64,000 nt of DNA, taken from Gp6-AA40 sp035647075 (GTDB taxonomy: Bacteria > Acidobacteriota > Vicinamibacteria > Vicinamibacterales > UBA2999). The position numbers and the translations under genes were made by a program. The DNA is taken from assembly GCA_035647075.1 (NCBI GenBank), contig DASROF010000173.1, positions 1-64,000 of the forward strand, written 5' to 3'. Positions within the stretch are counted from its first letter, which is position 1. The number at the start of each line of letters is the position of its first letter. The notes under the pieces were generated by a model that did not search any database, had not been told where the DNA came from, and was given only the letters and a program-made list of their open reading frames with translations. Of this stretch, positions 17,583 through 27,540 are shown one piece after another.

Positions 17583-18290
17583 ATGCTGACGCTCGAGGAC
17601 GTCAACGTCTACTACGGCGGAATTCACGCCCTCCGGGACGTGTCGCTGCGCGTCCAGGCGGGCGAGGTCGTCACGCTGATTGGCGCCAACGGCGCCGGCA
17701 AGTCCACGACGCTACGCGCAATCACCGGACTGCTGACGCCGCGCAGCGGCCGCATCCGTTTTGAGGGCGCAGACATCACGGGCCTGCCCGCTCACCAGCT
17801 CGTGGCCCGCGGCATCTCGATGGCGCCGGAAGGGCGCGGAATCTTCGCGAATCTGACGGTGCTCGAAAACCTCGAGATGGGCGCGTATCGAGTCCGCGAT
17901 CAAGCACAGATTCGCAATGACATCGAACGTGGTTTCAACCTGTTCCCGCGACTTCGTGAACGCGTGCGGCAACGGTCGGGCACCTTGTCAGGTGGGGAAC
18001 AGCAGATGCTGGCGATCGCACGCGCGCTGATGTCGCGGCCGAAGCTGCTCCTGCTCGACGAACCCTCCCTCGGCCTCGCGCCCATCGTCTGCCATACGAT
18101 CTTCACGACGATCGACGAAATCAAGGCCACCGGGACGACGGTCCTCCTCGTCGAGCAGAACGCAAACGCCGCCCTCAAGCATTCCGATCGCGGGTACGTG
18201 CTCGAGACCGGCGCGGTCACGCTCGAAGGCAGCGCCGCCTCCATCGCCGGCGATCCCAGGATTCGCGAGGCCTACCTGGGTGAATCGTAA
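17583..18290 (+). CDS. livF: branched-chain amino acid ABC transporter ATPase LivF
   Basis: Second ATPase, 235 aa. I choose ATG 17583 (MLTLEDVNVYYGGIHAL), as in other LivF proteins. A GTG at 17559 would add 8 residues and overlap livG. Walker A GANGAGKST, Q-loop, MAPEGRGIFANLTVLENL, signature LSGGEQQMLAIARAL, Walker B LLLLDEPSLGLAP and LVEQNA are all present. Last gene of the liv operon. It converges on the broken thiE copy 11 bases away. Confidence 0.94.
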   Translation: MLTLEDVNVYYGGIHALRDVSLRVQAGEVVTLIGANGAGKSTTLRAITGLLTPRSGRIRFEGADITGLPAHQLVARGISMAPEGRGIFANLTVLENLEMGAYRVRDQAQIRNDIERGFNLFPRLRERVRQRSGTLSGGEQQMLAIARALMSRPKLLLLDEPSLGLAPIVCHTIFTTIDEIKATGTTVLLVEQNANAALKHSDRGYVLETGAVTLEGSAASIAGDPRIREAYLGES

Positions 18291-18301
18291 CGACCCTCAG
18301 T

Positions 18302-18938
18302 TCACGCAAGCGCCCGCAGGTACGATTTGACACGAGCCTCGGGGTCGCGGCCGGACGTCAGATCCGAGATGACAGCCACCGCGGCAGCACCGGCATCGAT
18401 TGCCGAACGCGCGTTTGCGAGCGTGACGCCACCGATGGCGACAATCGGTAACACGCCGCTCAACCGGGACGCCGCCGAAACAAGCTCAAGTCCGACCGCG
18501 GCGTAGCCAGTGTCCTTGGTCGATGTGCCGAACACGGGCCCGACCGCGAGGTACGAGATCGGGCTCCAGGAGTCCCGCCTCTACTTGCACAACCGAGTGC
18601 GTTGAATAGCCGACGACCGCGGCGGGACCGAGCTGGTCTCGTGCAGCTGCCGGGGGCAGGTCTTCCTGTCCGACATGGACGCCGTCCGCTCCGCACAACC
18701 GGGCAATGTCCACTCGGTCGTTCACAATGACGCAGGCCTCATACTCGTCGGCCATCTGCACGAGCGCGTCGGCCAGGTCGAGGAAAGGTCCGGAAGGAAC
18801 GTTCTTCGCGCGAAGCTGAAGGACGCGAGCGCCGCCGTCAAGGAAGGCTCTGCTCAGATCCAACGGCTTCCAGCCGGCCTTCTCCGCGACGTGAACGTCC
18901 ACAATCGCATGAAGCGGATGCAGCGGCAGGCTGTGCAC
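18302..18938 (-). pseudogene. thiE: thiamine-phosphate synthase, interrupted by a single-base frameshift
   Basis: ThiE joins HMP-PP and a thiazole phosphate to thiamine phosphate. The N-terminal part (start 18938) reads through LQLRAKN, VNDRVDIARLCGADGVHVGQEDLP and GYSTHSVVQVEAGLLE, then leaves frame. The family sequence continues one frame over as PISYLAVGPVFGTSTKDTGY and VAIGGVTLANA to a stop at 18302. The break falls at the GGG run 18561-18563 (plus strand): one extra base accounts for it. Otherwise the two halves make a complete enzyme of about 212 aa. Either a recent mutation or a sequencing error. A second, intact thiE paralogue lies at 56341. Confidence 0.85.
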
Positions 18939-18997
18939 GCGTCCAGCTTACCTCGCGGGATTGCGCCGCCTTCGCCGGTACAATGACCGGCATTCAT

Positions 18998-21115
18998 ATG
19001 AAAGCGTTCCGGTTCGCTATCCTCGCAATCATCGCGTCAGGATCGATGCTTCTGGCCGGCCAGGGGCCCGCTCGGGGAGGCGGTCCGACGCGACAGCCCT
19101 TCCCGCAGCGACCCGAGTCGCAGCGCGAGGAACCGCAGCGCCAGGACCCGAAACGGCAGCAACCTGAGGAGCCCATCGCAACGTTCCGCGCTGGCGTGCG
19201 AGCGATTCAGGTCGATGCTGTCGTCACCGATGAGGACGGCAATCCGGTGCGCGGCCTGACCGAGGACGACTTCGCGATCACCGAACGCGGGAAGCCGCAG
19301 CCGATCACGACATTCGAGGCCGTGGACATTCCGATTGAAACCCAACTGCCGGACCTCGCGGACGCCGATGTGGTCACCAACGAGGGTGATGGACGCATCT
19401 ACCTGATCGTCATCGACAACATCAGCCTTCAGAACGCAGGCTACGCGAAGCGCGAACTGCGCAAGTTCCTTACGAACCATTTCGGGCCGAGCGACACCGC
19501 CGCAGTGATGTTTCTCGATCGCGCACACGCAAACGCAGGTCAGGACTTCACGTCGAACCGACGCCTCCTCATCAAAGGGATCGACAGCGCCGGCGGCTAT
19601 TCGGAAGGCGAGGACGAGAAGGTGGCGCCCGGCACGGCCTCGCCGTTCGCCACCGAGAGGCCACTGCCACCGGGTCGTGGGGCGTCATCCGGAGGATCAA
19701 CAGCCGGGTACGAGTCAGCGGTGCTCGGTACCCGTAATCGCATGGAACGCCTCCGCGATCTCACTGAATTCCTGATCAAGATCCCCGGACGTCGGAAGGC
19801 GATGGTGCTCGTCAGCGAAGCCATCGGCTTCGACGCCACCGATTTCAAGGACTACGCCGGCACGACGATGACTCCGGCGGCGCAGGCCGCCCACGCCGCC
19901 ATGACGGCAGCAACGCGTGGCAACATTGCGATTTATCCGATTCATCCCGGAGGTGCGTCCCCCGACCTGGCAGTCTCAGGGCCCGATGACGATAAGCAGC
20001 AGGAACGCCTGCGTGGGCAATCGGCAACCATGGAGCTGCGTACACTGGCCGACGCAACGGGCGGGTTCGCACACGTCAACTCCAACAACTACGAAGACTC
20101 ATTCACACGCCTCGTTCAGGAGCAGAGCATCTACTACATGCTTGGCTTCAACTCCGCCGAAGACAAGGACAACGGTCTTTACGTGCCAGTGACCGTGACG
20201 GTCAAGCGCCCGGGTCTGAAGGTCCTGGCGCGTGCGGGCTACGTTGCTCCATTCAAGGGCAAGGACAACGTCACGTCGCCGGAGCGACAACCAGGTGTGG
20301 GCGCCGCCCTTGCCAGTCCCATTCCAGTCGGCGGCGTGACACTGCGCGCCTTCGCCGCACCGTTCAAGATGCCCAAAAGCAAGACGGCGTCGGTCCTCGT
20401 TGCGCTGGAAATGGACCCGCATGGCCTCGGCCTCGCGGAATTGCCGGACGGCGCGCTGCGCGGCGCCGTCGACGTACGCATGGTGGCAACGGACGTGCGC
20501 GCGAAGGTCCTGCCGCAGATCAGGCAGGTTGGCAACATCACGGTTCCCGCGGCGGCGCGCGCCGAGATCGAGCGGGAGGGCCTCCACATCCTGACGAAGA
20601 CGGACTTGCTTCCCGGCCGCTATCAGTTGCGCATCGCCATCGGCACTGCCCAACGCGGCGGCAGCGTCGTCTATGACATCGACGTTCCCGACTACAGCAA
20701 GAAGGAACTGACGATGAGCGGTCTACTGCTGCGTGGCCCCAACGAGCCAGAAGGAGTGTTCCTTTCGCCCGGCGACCCGCTCGAGCCGCTGGCGATGCGG
20801 GCGCCCACGACGGTCCGGGTGTTCAGGAGCGGAGACCGGGTCTCGGCGTTCGCCGAGATCTACGACAACACCGGCGGCAAGCCGCATTCGCTCGATCTGA
20901 ACGCGGAAATCCGCAGTGAGAGCGGCGAGGTGACTCCGGTCGCGGCGGCTTCGCGATCGGCCGACGAGTTGAAGAAGACTGGCGATACCCTGCAACTGGA
21001 TGCGCCGCTGCCACTCGGCAAGTTGTCCGCAGGTCGTTACGTGCTCTCCGTCAACGTCAAATCGAGCGACGGTGGCAACTCGATCACGCGGAGCGTGCCA
21101 TTCCGCGTCAGGTAA
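18998..21115 (+). CDS. secreted VWFA-related protein (acidobacterial family), copy 1
   Basis: About 705 aa. I take ATG 18998, which gives MKAFRFAILAIIASGSMLLAG, a clean signal peptide. An ATG five codons earlier lies inside a possible -10 (TACAAT). After a Gln/Pro/Arg-rich linker comes the conserved opening FRAGVRAIQVDAVVTDEDGN, then a von Willebrand A-like fold (IYLIVIDNIS; VMFLDRAHA; IPGRRKAMVLVSEAIGF) and a large beta-rich C-terminal half. The metal-site motif is only partly kept (D-N-I-S). Function unknown. The family is expanded in Acidobacteriota. The next gene is a tandem duplicate, overlapping by one base. Confidence 0.85.
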   Translation: MKAFRFAILAIIASGSMLLAGQGPARGGGPTRQPFPQRPESQREEPQRQDPKRQQPEEPIATFRAGVRAIQVDAVVTDEDGNPVRGLTEDDFAITERGKPQPITTFEAVDIPIETQLPDLADADVVTNEGDGRIYLIVIDNISLQNAGYAKRELRKFLTNHFGPSDTAAVMFLDRAHANAGQDFTSNRRLLIKGIDSAGGYSEGEDEKVAPGTASPFATERPLPPGRGASSGGSTAGYESAVLGTRNRMERLRDLTEFLIKIPGRRKAMVLVSEAIGFDATDFKDYAGTTMTPAAQAAHAAMTAATRGNIAIYPIHPGGASPDLAVSGPDDDKQQERLRGQSATMELRTLADATGGFAHVNSNNYEDSFTRLVQEQSIYYMLGFNSAEDKDNGLYVPVTVTVKRPGLKVLARAGYVAPFKGKDNVTSPERQPGVGAALASPIPVGGVTLRAFAAPFKMPKSKTASVLVALEMDPHGLGLAELPDGALRGAVDVRMVATDVRAKVLPQIRQVGNITVPAAARAEIEREGLHILTKTDLLPGRYQLRIAIGTAQRGGSVVYDIDVPDYSKKELTMSGLLLRGPNEPEGVFLSPGDPLEPLAMRAPTTVRVFRSGDRVSAFAEIYDNTGGKPHSLDLNAEIRSESGEVTPVAAASRSADELKKTGDTLQLDAPLPLGKLSAGRYVLSVNVKSSDGGNSITRSVPFRVR

Positions 21116-23126
21116 TGGCGATGAGGCCGCTGGCCTTCTTTGCTCTTGCCGTCTTCGTGTCGGGATCGATGGTCCGGGCCGGCCAGGCGCCCACCCGGCC
21201 ATCAGCAGCACAGCCATCCGCGCCGCAAGAACCGATTGCCACCTTCCGCGCGGGTGTGCGCGCCATTCAGGTTGATGCCGTCGTCACCGACACAGACGGC
21301 AATCCGGTTCGCGGCCTCACGTCGGACGACTTCGAGGTCACGGAGCGCGGCAAACCACAACCAATTACCACGTTCGAGGCTGTGGATATTCCGATCCAAA
21401 CACAGCCTCCGGATCTTGCCGACTCGGACGTCGCCACCAACGAGGGCGAGGGCCGGATCTATCTGATCGTCGTCGACGACATCCAGGCCATCAACGCACA
21501 GCGCGTCAAGCGCGAGCTGCGCAAGTTTCTTGCGGACTATTTCGGCCCTAGCGACGTCGCGGCGATCATGTTCCTGGATCGCGCACACGTCACCGCCGGG
21601 CAGAGCTTCACGTCGAATCGTCGGCTGCTAATCGAAGGCATCGATAGCATCGTCGGCTACTCGGCGGACGATTGTCCTGGCCCACTTTGTGACCGCGTGA
21701 TGCCAGGCTCAGCGTCGCCGATTCTGGCCGAACGGCCCGGTGAAAGGAATGCGTCTGAAGCGGCCGTCGTCGGCGCACCGAATCGAATGGAACGGCTCCG
21801 TGATCTGACGGAGTTTCTGCTCAAGATTCCCGGCCGCCGCAAGGCAATGGTGCTCGTCACCGAAGCGATCGGCTTCGACGCGACGGATTTCCAGGACTAT
21901 GCGGGTACGTCGATGACCCGCGCGGGATCTGGGGCTCATGCCGCCATGACCGCGGCAACGCGCGGAAACATCGCAATTTACCCAATCCATCCTGGGGGAG
22001 TCGCCGACGAAGGCGGCCTGGACGGAGTACAGAAGCTTTCCGCGACGATGGAATTGAGGACGCTTGCCGCCGCGACGGGCGGCTTCGCGCTCGTGAACTC
22101 CAACAACTACGATGATGCGTTCACCCGCTTGGTTCAGGAGCAAAGCGTCTACTACATGCTCGGCTTCAACTCCGGCGAAGAGAAGGACAACGGCCGCTAC
22201 GTCCCGGTGACGGTAACGGTGAAACGCCCTGGGCTGAAGGTCCTCGCCCGCGAAGGGTACGTGGCTCCATTCAAGGGCAAAGACAACGTCACGTCACCCG
22301 AACGGCGGCCCGGCGTGGGCGCCGCACTCGCCAGTCCGATTGCAGTCGGTGGCGTGTCTCTCAAGGCGCTTGCGGCACCGTTCAGGGGCAAAGGCAAAAC
22401 GGCGTCTGTCCTCGTCGCGCTCGAAATGGACGCGCACCGGCTCGGGCTGACGGAACTGCCTGGCGGCGGCCTGCGCGGCTCGGTCGAACTGCGTATGGCG
22501 GCGACGGACGTCGGCGCAAAGGTCCTCCCACAAATGCGACAGCTCGCAGACATCTCGGTGGCCGGCTCCGCCCGCGAACGTGTCGAGCGAGGAGGCCTGC
22601 ACATTCTGACCAAGACTGAGCTGCGACCGGGCCGGTATCAGCTGCGGATCGCGATCGGCACGACGCAACGCGGCGGCAGCGTCGTCTACGACCTCGACGT
22701 GCCCGATTACAGCAAGAAGGAACTGTCGATGAGCGCGATCGTCCTGCGTGGACCCAATCCTGCGGAAGGAGTGTCCCTCCCGACCGACGATCCCCTCCGG
22801 ACGCTGACCACGCGCGCCCCTACGACGACGCGTGCGTTTGGCAGTGACGACACGGTCACGATCTTCGCCGAGATCTACGACAACACGGGCACGAAGCCGC
22901 ATCGCCTCGATGTGACTGCGGCGGTCCGCAGCGAAAGTGGCGCGGTGACGCCCGTGTTTGCAGCATCGCCGACGTCCAGCGATCTGCAGAAAACCGGAAA
23001 TGCGCTGCTGGTGGATACGCCGCTACCGCTCGCCAAACTGGCGGCGGGCCGGTACGTGCTGTCGGTTACCTCGAAATCGAGCGCCGGTGGCGACAGCGTG
23101 ACGCGTTCCGTTCCGTTCCGCGTGCG

Positions 23127-23130
<4 letters not shown>
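21115..23130 (+). CDS. secreted VWFA-related protein (acidobacterial family), copy 2
   Basis: 671 aa, start overlapping the previous stop (TAATG). The signal peptide is about 24 residues (RPLAFFALAVFVSGSMVRAG). It aligns with copy 1 along its whole length, with long identical blocks such as FRAGVRAIQVDAVVTD, IPGRRKAMVLV and SVYYMLGFNS. The main differences are a shorter linker after the signal peptide, a different insert after the IDS(I)-GYS region (it adds a DCPGPLCD segment with two Cys) and IQAIN in place of ISLQN at the metal site. Tandem duplication followed by divergence is likely. Role unknown, probably periplasmic or outer surface. Confidence 0.85.
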
Positions 23131-24496
<1,366 letters not shown>

Positions 24497-24497
<1 letters not shown>

Positions 24498-24982
24498 CAG
24501 CTGGGTCTAATCGCAAACAGCCGCTCGCCGTATTGAACGGCCTGACCGTTCTCGACGTACACCTTCACGATCTCGCCGTCGCACTCGGCGTTGATCTCGT
24601 TCATCAGCTTCATCGCTTCGATGATGCACAGCACCTGCCCCTTCTTCACCGTCTGCCCGGTGTCGACGAAGGGCGGGGCGGCGGGTTCGGCGGCGCGGTA
24701 GAACGTGCCGACGATCGGCGACTTGACGATCGCCAGATCGACATCCTCGCTGGCCGGCTCCAGGACCGCCGCGTCGCCGCTCGACGGAGCAGGCGCTGCA
24801 CCGGCAGGCGAAACAACAGGTGGAGAAAATGCCGTCGCCGGTACGGCCGCGATCGGGCCGGTCCACTGCGGTGGCGAATGCTTGCGGAGGCGGAGCGTCT
24901 CGCCGTCGCGCTGCAACTCGAACTCGGCAAGCTCGTGCTCGCGCATGAGTTCGAGAATCTCTTTGATCTCGTCTACGGTCAT
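24497..24982 (-). CDS. accB: acetyl-CoA carboxylase biotin carboxyl carrier protein
   Basis: 161 aa carrier. The N-terminal helical part (EIKEILELMREHELAEFELQ) is followed by a Pro/Ala-rich hinge (about 45-80) and a C-terminal biotinyl domain from about residue 85. The biotinylated lysine is in EAMKLMNEI (Lys125). Start and stop each overlap the neighbour by one base, so pepP-like, accB and accC are translationally coupled. Confidence 0.96.
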
Positions 24983-26115
24983 CAGTCAGGGATCAGGGCG
25001 TATGACACCGATGTGAGGACTTCGCACCCGCGGTCTGTGACCAGCACATCGTCTTCAATCCGCACGCCCCCCCATCCGGGAAGGTACGCGCCCGGCTCGA
25101 TCGTAAAGACCATCCCCGGTTCGAGCGGCACTGGCGCCACGTCGGCGCGCGGCCGCGTCACTCGCGGGTCCTCGTGCACGTCGAGGCCGAGACCGTGGCC
25201 CGTGCCGTGGCCAAATGCCTCACCCAGTCCGTGCCCTTCGAGGACGCGGCGGGCTGCGCGGTCCACATCCGTGGTCGCGACGCCCGGCTTCACGGCGTCG
25301 ATCGCCGCTTGTTGCGCTTCACGCACCGCCTGGTGCACGCGGCGCGCCTCCGCGGACGGCGGTGCCAGTGCTACCGTCCGCGTCAAGTCGCTGCAGTATC
25401 CGTCCAAGACGCCGCCAAAGTCCAGCACCACCAGGTCGCCGCGCTCGAGCAGGCGGTCACCCGCTCGATAGTGCGGCAGCGCACCGTTGGGCCCGGACGC
25501 AACGATCGTATCGAACGCCGCCCTTTCGTACCCCGCCTCACGAATTGCCGCTTCGATTCGTGCCGCGATCGCCCGCTCGGTGGCACCGGGTTGTACCGCC
25601 TCGAACGCCGCAAGTGCGACCGGCGTGAGCCGGCGTGCGGCGTCGCGCAGCGTGCCGAGCTCTCCGGCGTCTTTCACCATCCGCGCCTGCTCAACCACGC
25701 GTTCCGTCGCCCGAAATGCGAGGTCGAGTCGCCGCGCGGCGGCTGTCTTCATCAGCCACTCATGCCGCCCGACGGTGAGATGCGCAGCCTCGAAGCCGAC
25801 TGTACTGACGCCGAGGTCAGCCAGGCAGTCGAGCAGCGCCTCGTCGTAGCTTGCGGCGACATCCCACACCGTGATGGAGGGGCAGGCAGCTTCCGATTCC
25901 TGCAGTGCGCGGATGGCCTCCCGGTAGCGGAAGTCGACGAGCAGGTGCATCGCAGCGCCGGTGGCGACGAGAGTCCCCGCACTGCCGACGTGATTGGTGA
26001 GATACCGGATGTTGGCCGGGTTCGTGACGATCAACGCGTCGAGGTTGATCGCCTCGATTGCGCGATGAATCCTCGCGTGTCGGACGCTGAGATCCTGTGA
26101 TTTCGCCAGAGCCAT
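24982..26115 (-). CDS. M24 family Xaa-Pro aminopeptidase / dipeptidase
   Basis: Metallopeptidase that removes residues next to proline. I choose ATG 26115 (MALAKSQDLSVRHARIHRAI), giving 377 aa. The longer frame adds 22 Arg-rich residues that run into the upstream gap. N-terminal creatinase domain, then the pita-bread catalytic domain with metal ligands in VVLDFGGVLDGYCSDLTRT (two Asp), GHGTGHGLGLDVHE (His), EPGMVFTIEPG (Glu) and VRIEDDVLV (Glu). It lies upstream of accBC, an arrangement seen in many bacteria, usually with efp between. efp is missing here. Confidence 0.9.
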   Translation of the reverse strand: MALAKSQDLSVRHARIHRAIEAINLDALIVTNPANIRYLTNHVGSAGTLVATGAAMHLLVDFRYREAIRALQESEAACPSITVWDVAASYDEALLDCLADLGVSTVGFEAAHLTVGRHEWLMKTAAARRLDLAFRATERVVEQARMVKDAGELGTLRDAARRLTPVALAAFEAVQPGATERAIAARIEAAIREAGYERAAFDTIVASGPNGALPHYRAGDRLLERGDLVVLDFGGVLDGYCSDLTRTVALAPPSAEARRVHQAVREAQQAAIDAVKPGVATTDVDRAARRVLEGHGLGEAFGHGTGHGLGLDVHEDPRVTRPRADVAPVPLEPGMVFTIEPGAYLPGWGGVRIEDDVLVTDRGCEVLTSVSYALIPD

Positions 26116-26149
26116 TGAGGTTCGCGCGGCGCCCCGCGCGCTGGCCGAA

Positions 26150-26884
26150 CTAGGGTCCCGCCGGCGCCGCCGGCGCGGCAACAGTCACAGCACGCGTCGT
26201 GCTTGAGACCGTTCCCGCATTGTCCGTCACAGTCAGGGTGACTGCATAGGTGTTGGCCGTCACGGCGCTGCGGGTGACAACCCGTCCGTCAGTAGCGCCT
26301 GCGCCCAGTCCGCCAAAGCTCCACTTATACGAGCATACGTCGAGGCAGGCTTTCCCTTCGTCAGTCGTCGGCGACGCATCGAAGACAATCGAATCCCCTG
26401 CGACGGGGGTCTCGGGCCCGATCGTAAAGGATGGTGTCGGCGCCGTCGCGTTCAGTGTTCCCGTCAGCGCAATGGTCAGCGTTCGAGTCAGTGCGTTGTC
26501 CGCATTGCTCCCAAAAGGCGTCGCAAATACGCTGACGCTCTCCGCCGGTGTCGACAAGGCTGGTGCGGTTACGTTGAATGTCGCTCGGCCATCAGCGCCG
26601 GTCACGACATCGACGTGCGAGATGAACCCCGTCGAGGCGCCGACGCTGACGCGCTGACCCGATACCGCTTGCCCCGACTCGTCGGTCATTGTCACGGTCA
26701 CAACGGACTGCGCCGCGCCGTTATGCGCCAATCGATCGGGTGAGGCGCTGAGACTGACCTGCTGCGCCGATCCTCCTGGCCCAATCAACGCGGGCGCTTC
26801 CTGCTTGTCCACCGTGCACGCGGCAAGGCTGCCAGCCAGCAGTATTCCGCCCACACGCCACATTCCAGCCGTCCTGATCTGCAT
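26150..26884 (-). CDS. lipoprotein with bacterial Ig-like and PKD-like domains
   Basis: 244 aa. Lipoprotein signal with hydrophobic stretch and lipobox SLAAC (Cys23). Residues about 45-135 look like an invasin/Big_1-type Ig domain (SASPDRLAHNGAAQSVVTVTMTDESGQAVSGQ-type start). Residues about 150-240 resemble a PKD domain with VFDASPTTDEGKACLDVCSYKWSFG (two Cys that may pair) and VTLTVTDNAGTVSS. Probably anchored in the outer membrane. It follows pilQ and another lipoprotein with 9-base spacing, so a pilus-related or secretin-accessory role is possible but unproven. Confidence 0.75.
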   Translation of the reverse strand: MQIRTAGMWRVGGILLAGSLAACTVDKQEAPALIGPGGSAQQVSLSASPDRLAHNGAAQSVVTVTMTDESGQAVSGQRVSVGASTGFISHVDVVTGADGRATFNVTAPALSTPAESVSVFATPFGSNADNALTRTLTIALTGTLNATAPTPSFTIGPETPVAGDSIVFDASPTTDEGKACLDVCSYKWSFGGLGAGATDGRVVTRSAVTANTYAVTLTVTDNAGTVSSTTRAVTVAAPAAPAGP

Positions 26885-26893
26885 CGCGTCCTC

Positions 26894-27529
26894 TTACTGG
26901 GGATCGCCGAAGTTGCCGAAGTCGACGGTGATCGACCCGGTGGCGCTCACATCGTTGCCGGCCTGATCGTGACCGTAGAACGTCACGTCGGCGATGGTAG
27001 AGATGATGTCGGGGTTGGTCGCCAGGGCGCGCAGCGGTGCTTCCTGTTTCGCCGCATTGCGAACGAGCTGGAATCCACTCGACGCACCGTCAGCGCCGAC
27101 CGTCACGGTCACGGCGGCGTCGAAGGGGTACGGGACGTCGACCCCAGGCGTATTGTGGCCGTCGGTCCGGCGATACACCACACGATAACGGGTGACCGTG
27201 ACTGAGTTCAGCGGAGTTGGCGACGCTGGACTCGCGGGATTGCTGCCTGGGTCCTTCAGGACAAGGAAGAAGGACGCCTCGCCGATGTCGTTGAAGATTG
27301 TCGGGACCTCAACCTGCTGGCCCCCGACCGTCTTCTGCACATTCGTGATGACATCGGACAGGAGCGTCGCACCAAAGTCATCCGGACTCGCGCCGGAGGC
27401 CGCCGACAGCGCGCCGATTGTCAGCTGCACTGGCGAGCGCCCGTCGGTCGCCATGTGGCCACACCCCGCTGAAGCCACGACGACCGCGATGGCCGCCGCG
27501 ACTCTCCAAGACTTGAACGTCGCAGTCAC
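26894..27529 (-). CDS. uncharacterised lipoprotein encoded directly after pilQ
   Basis: 211 aa, not recognised as a named family. N-terminal signal with lipobox ASAGC (Cys23). The mature part has a conserved-looking LTIGALSAASG start, then DVITNVQKTVGGQQVEVPTIFNDIGEASFFLVLKD and a beta-rich C-terminus ending in SITVDFGNFGDP. It starts 11 bases after the pilQ stop on the same strand and is followed by the Ig/PKD lipoprotein. The pair looks like a fixed extension of the pil operon. Confidence 0.65.
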   Translation of the reverse strand: MTATFKSWRVAAAIAVVVASAGCGHMATDGRSPVQLTIGALSAASGASPDDFGATLLSDVITNVQKTVGGQQVEVPTIFNDIGEASFFLVLKDPGSNPASPASPTPLNSVTVTRYRVVYRRTDGHNTPGVDVPYPFDAAVTVTVGADGASSGFQLVRNAAKQEAPLRALATNPDIISTIADVTFYGHDQAGNDVSATGSITVDFGNFGDPQ

Positions 27530-27540
27530 AGTCCCCTCTC

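Noticed and set aside
18979..18984. TACAAT as a -10 and ATG 18983 as the start of VWFA copy 1
   Set aside because: The ATG overlaps the box. The ATG at 18998 gives a clean signal peptide, so it is the better start. The box itself remains possible.
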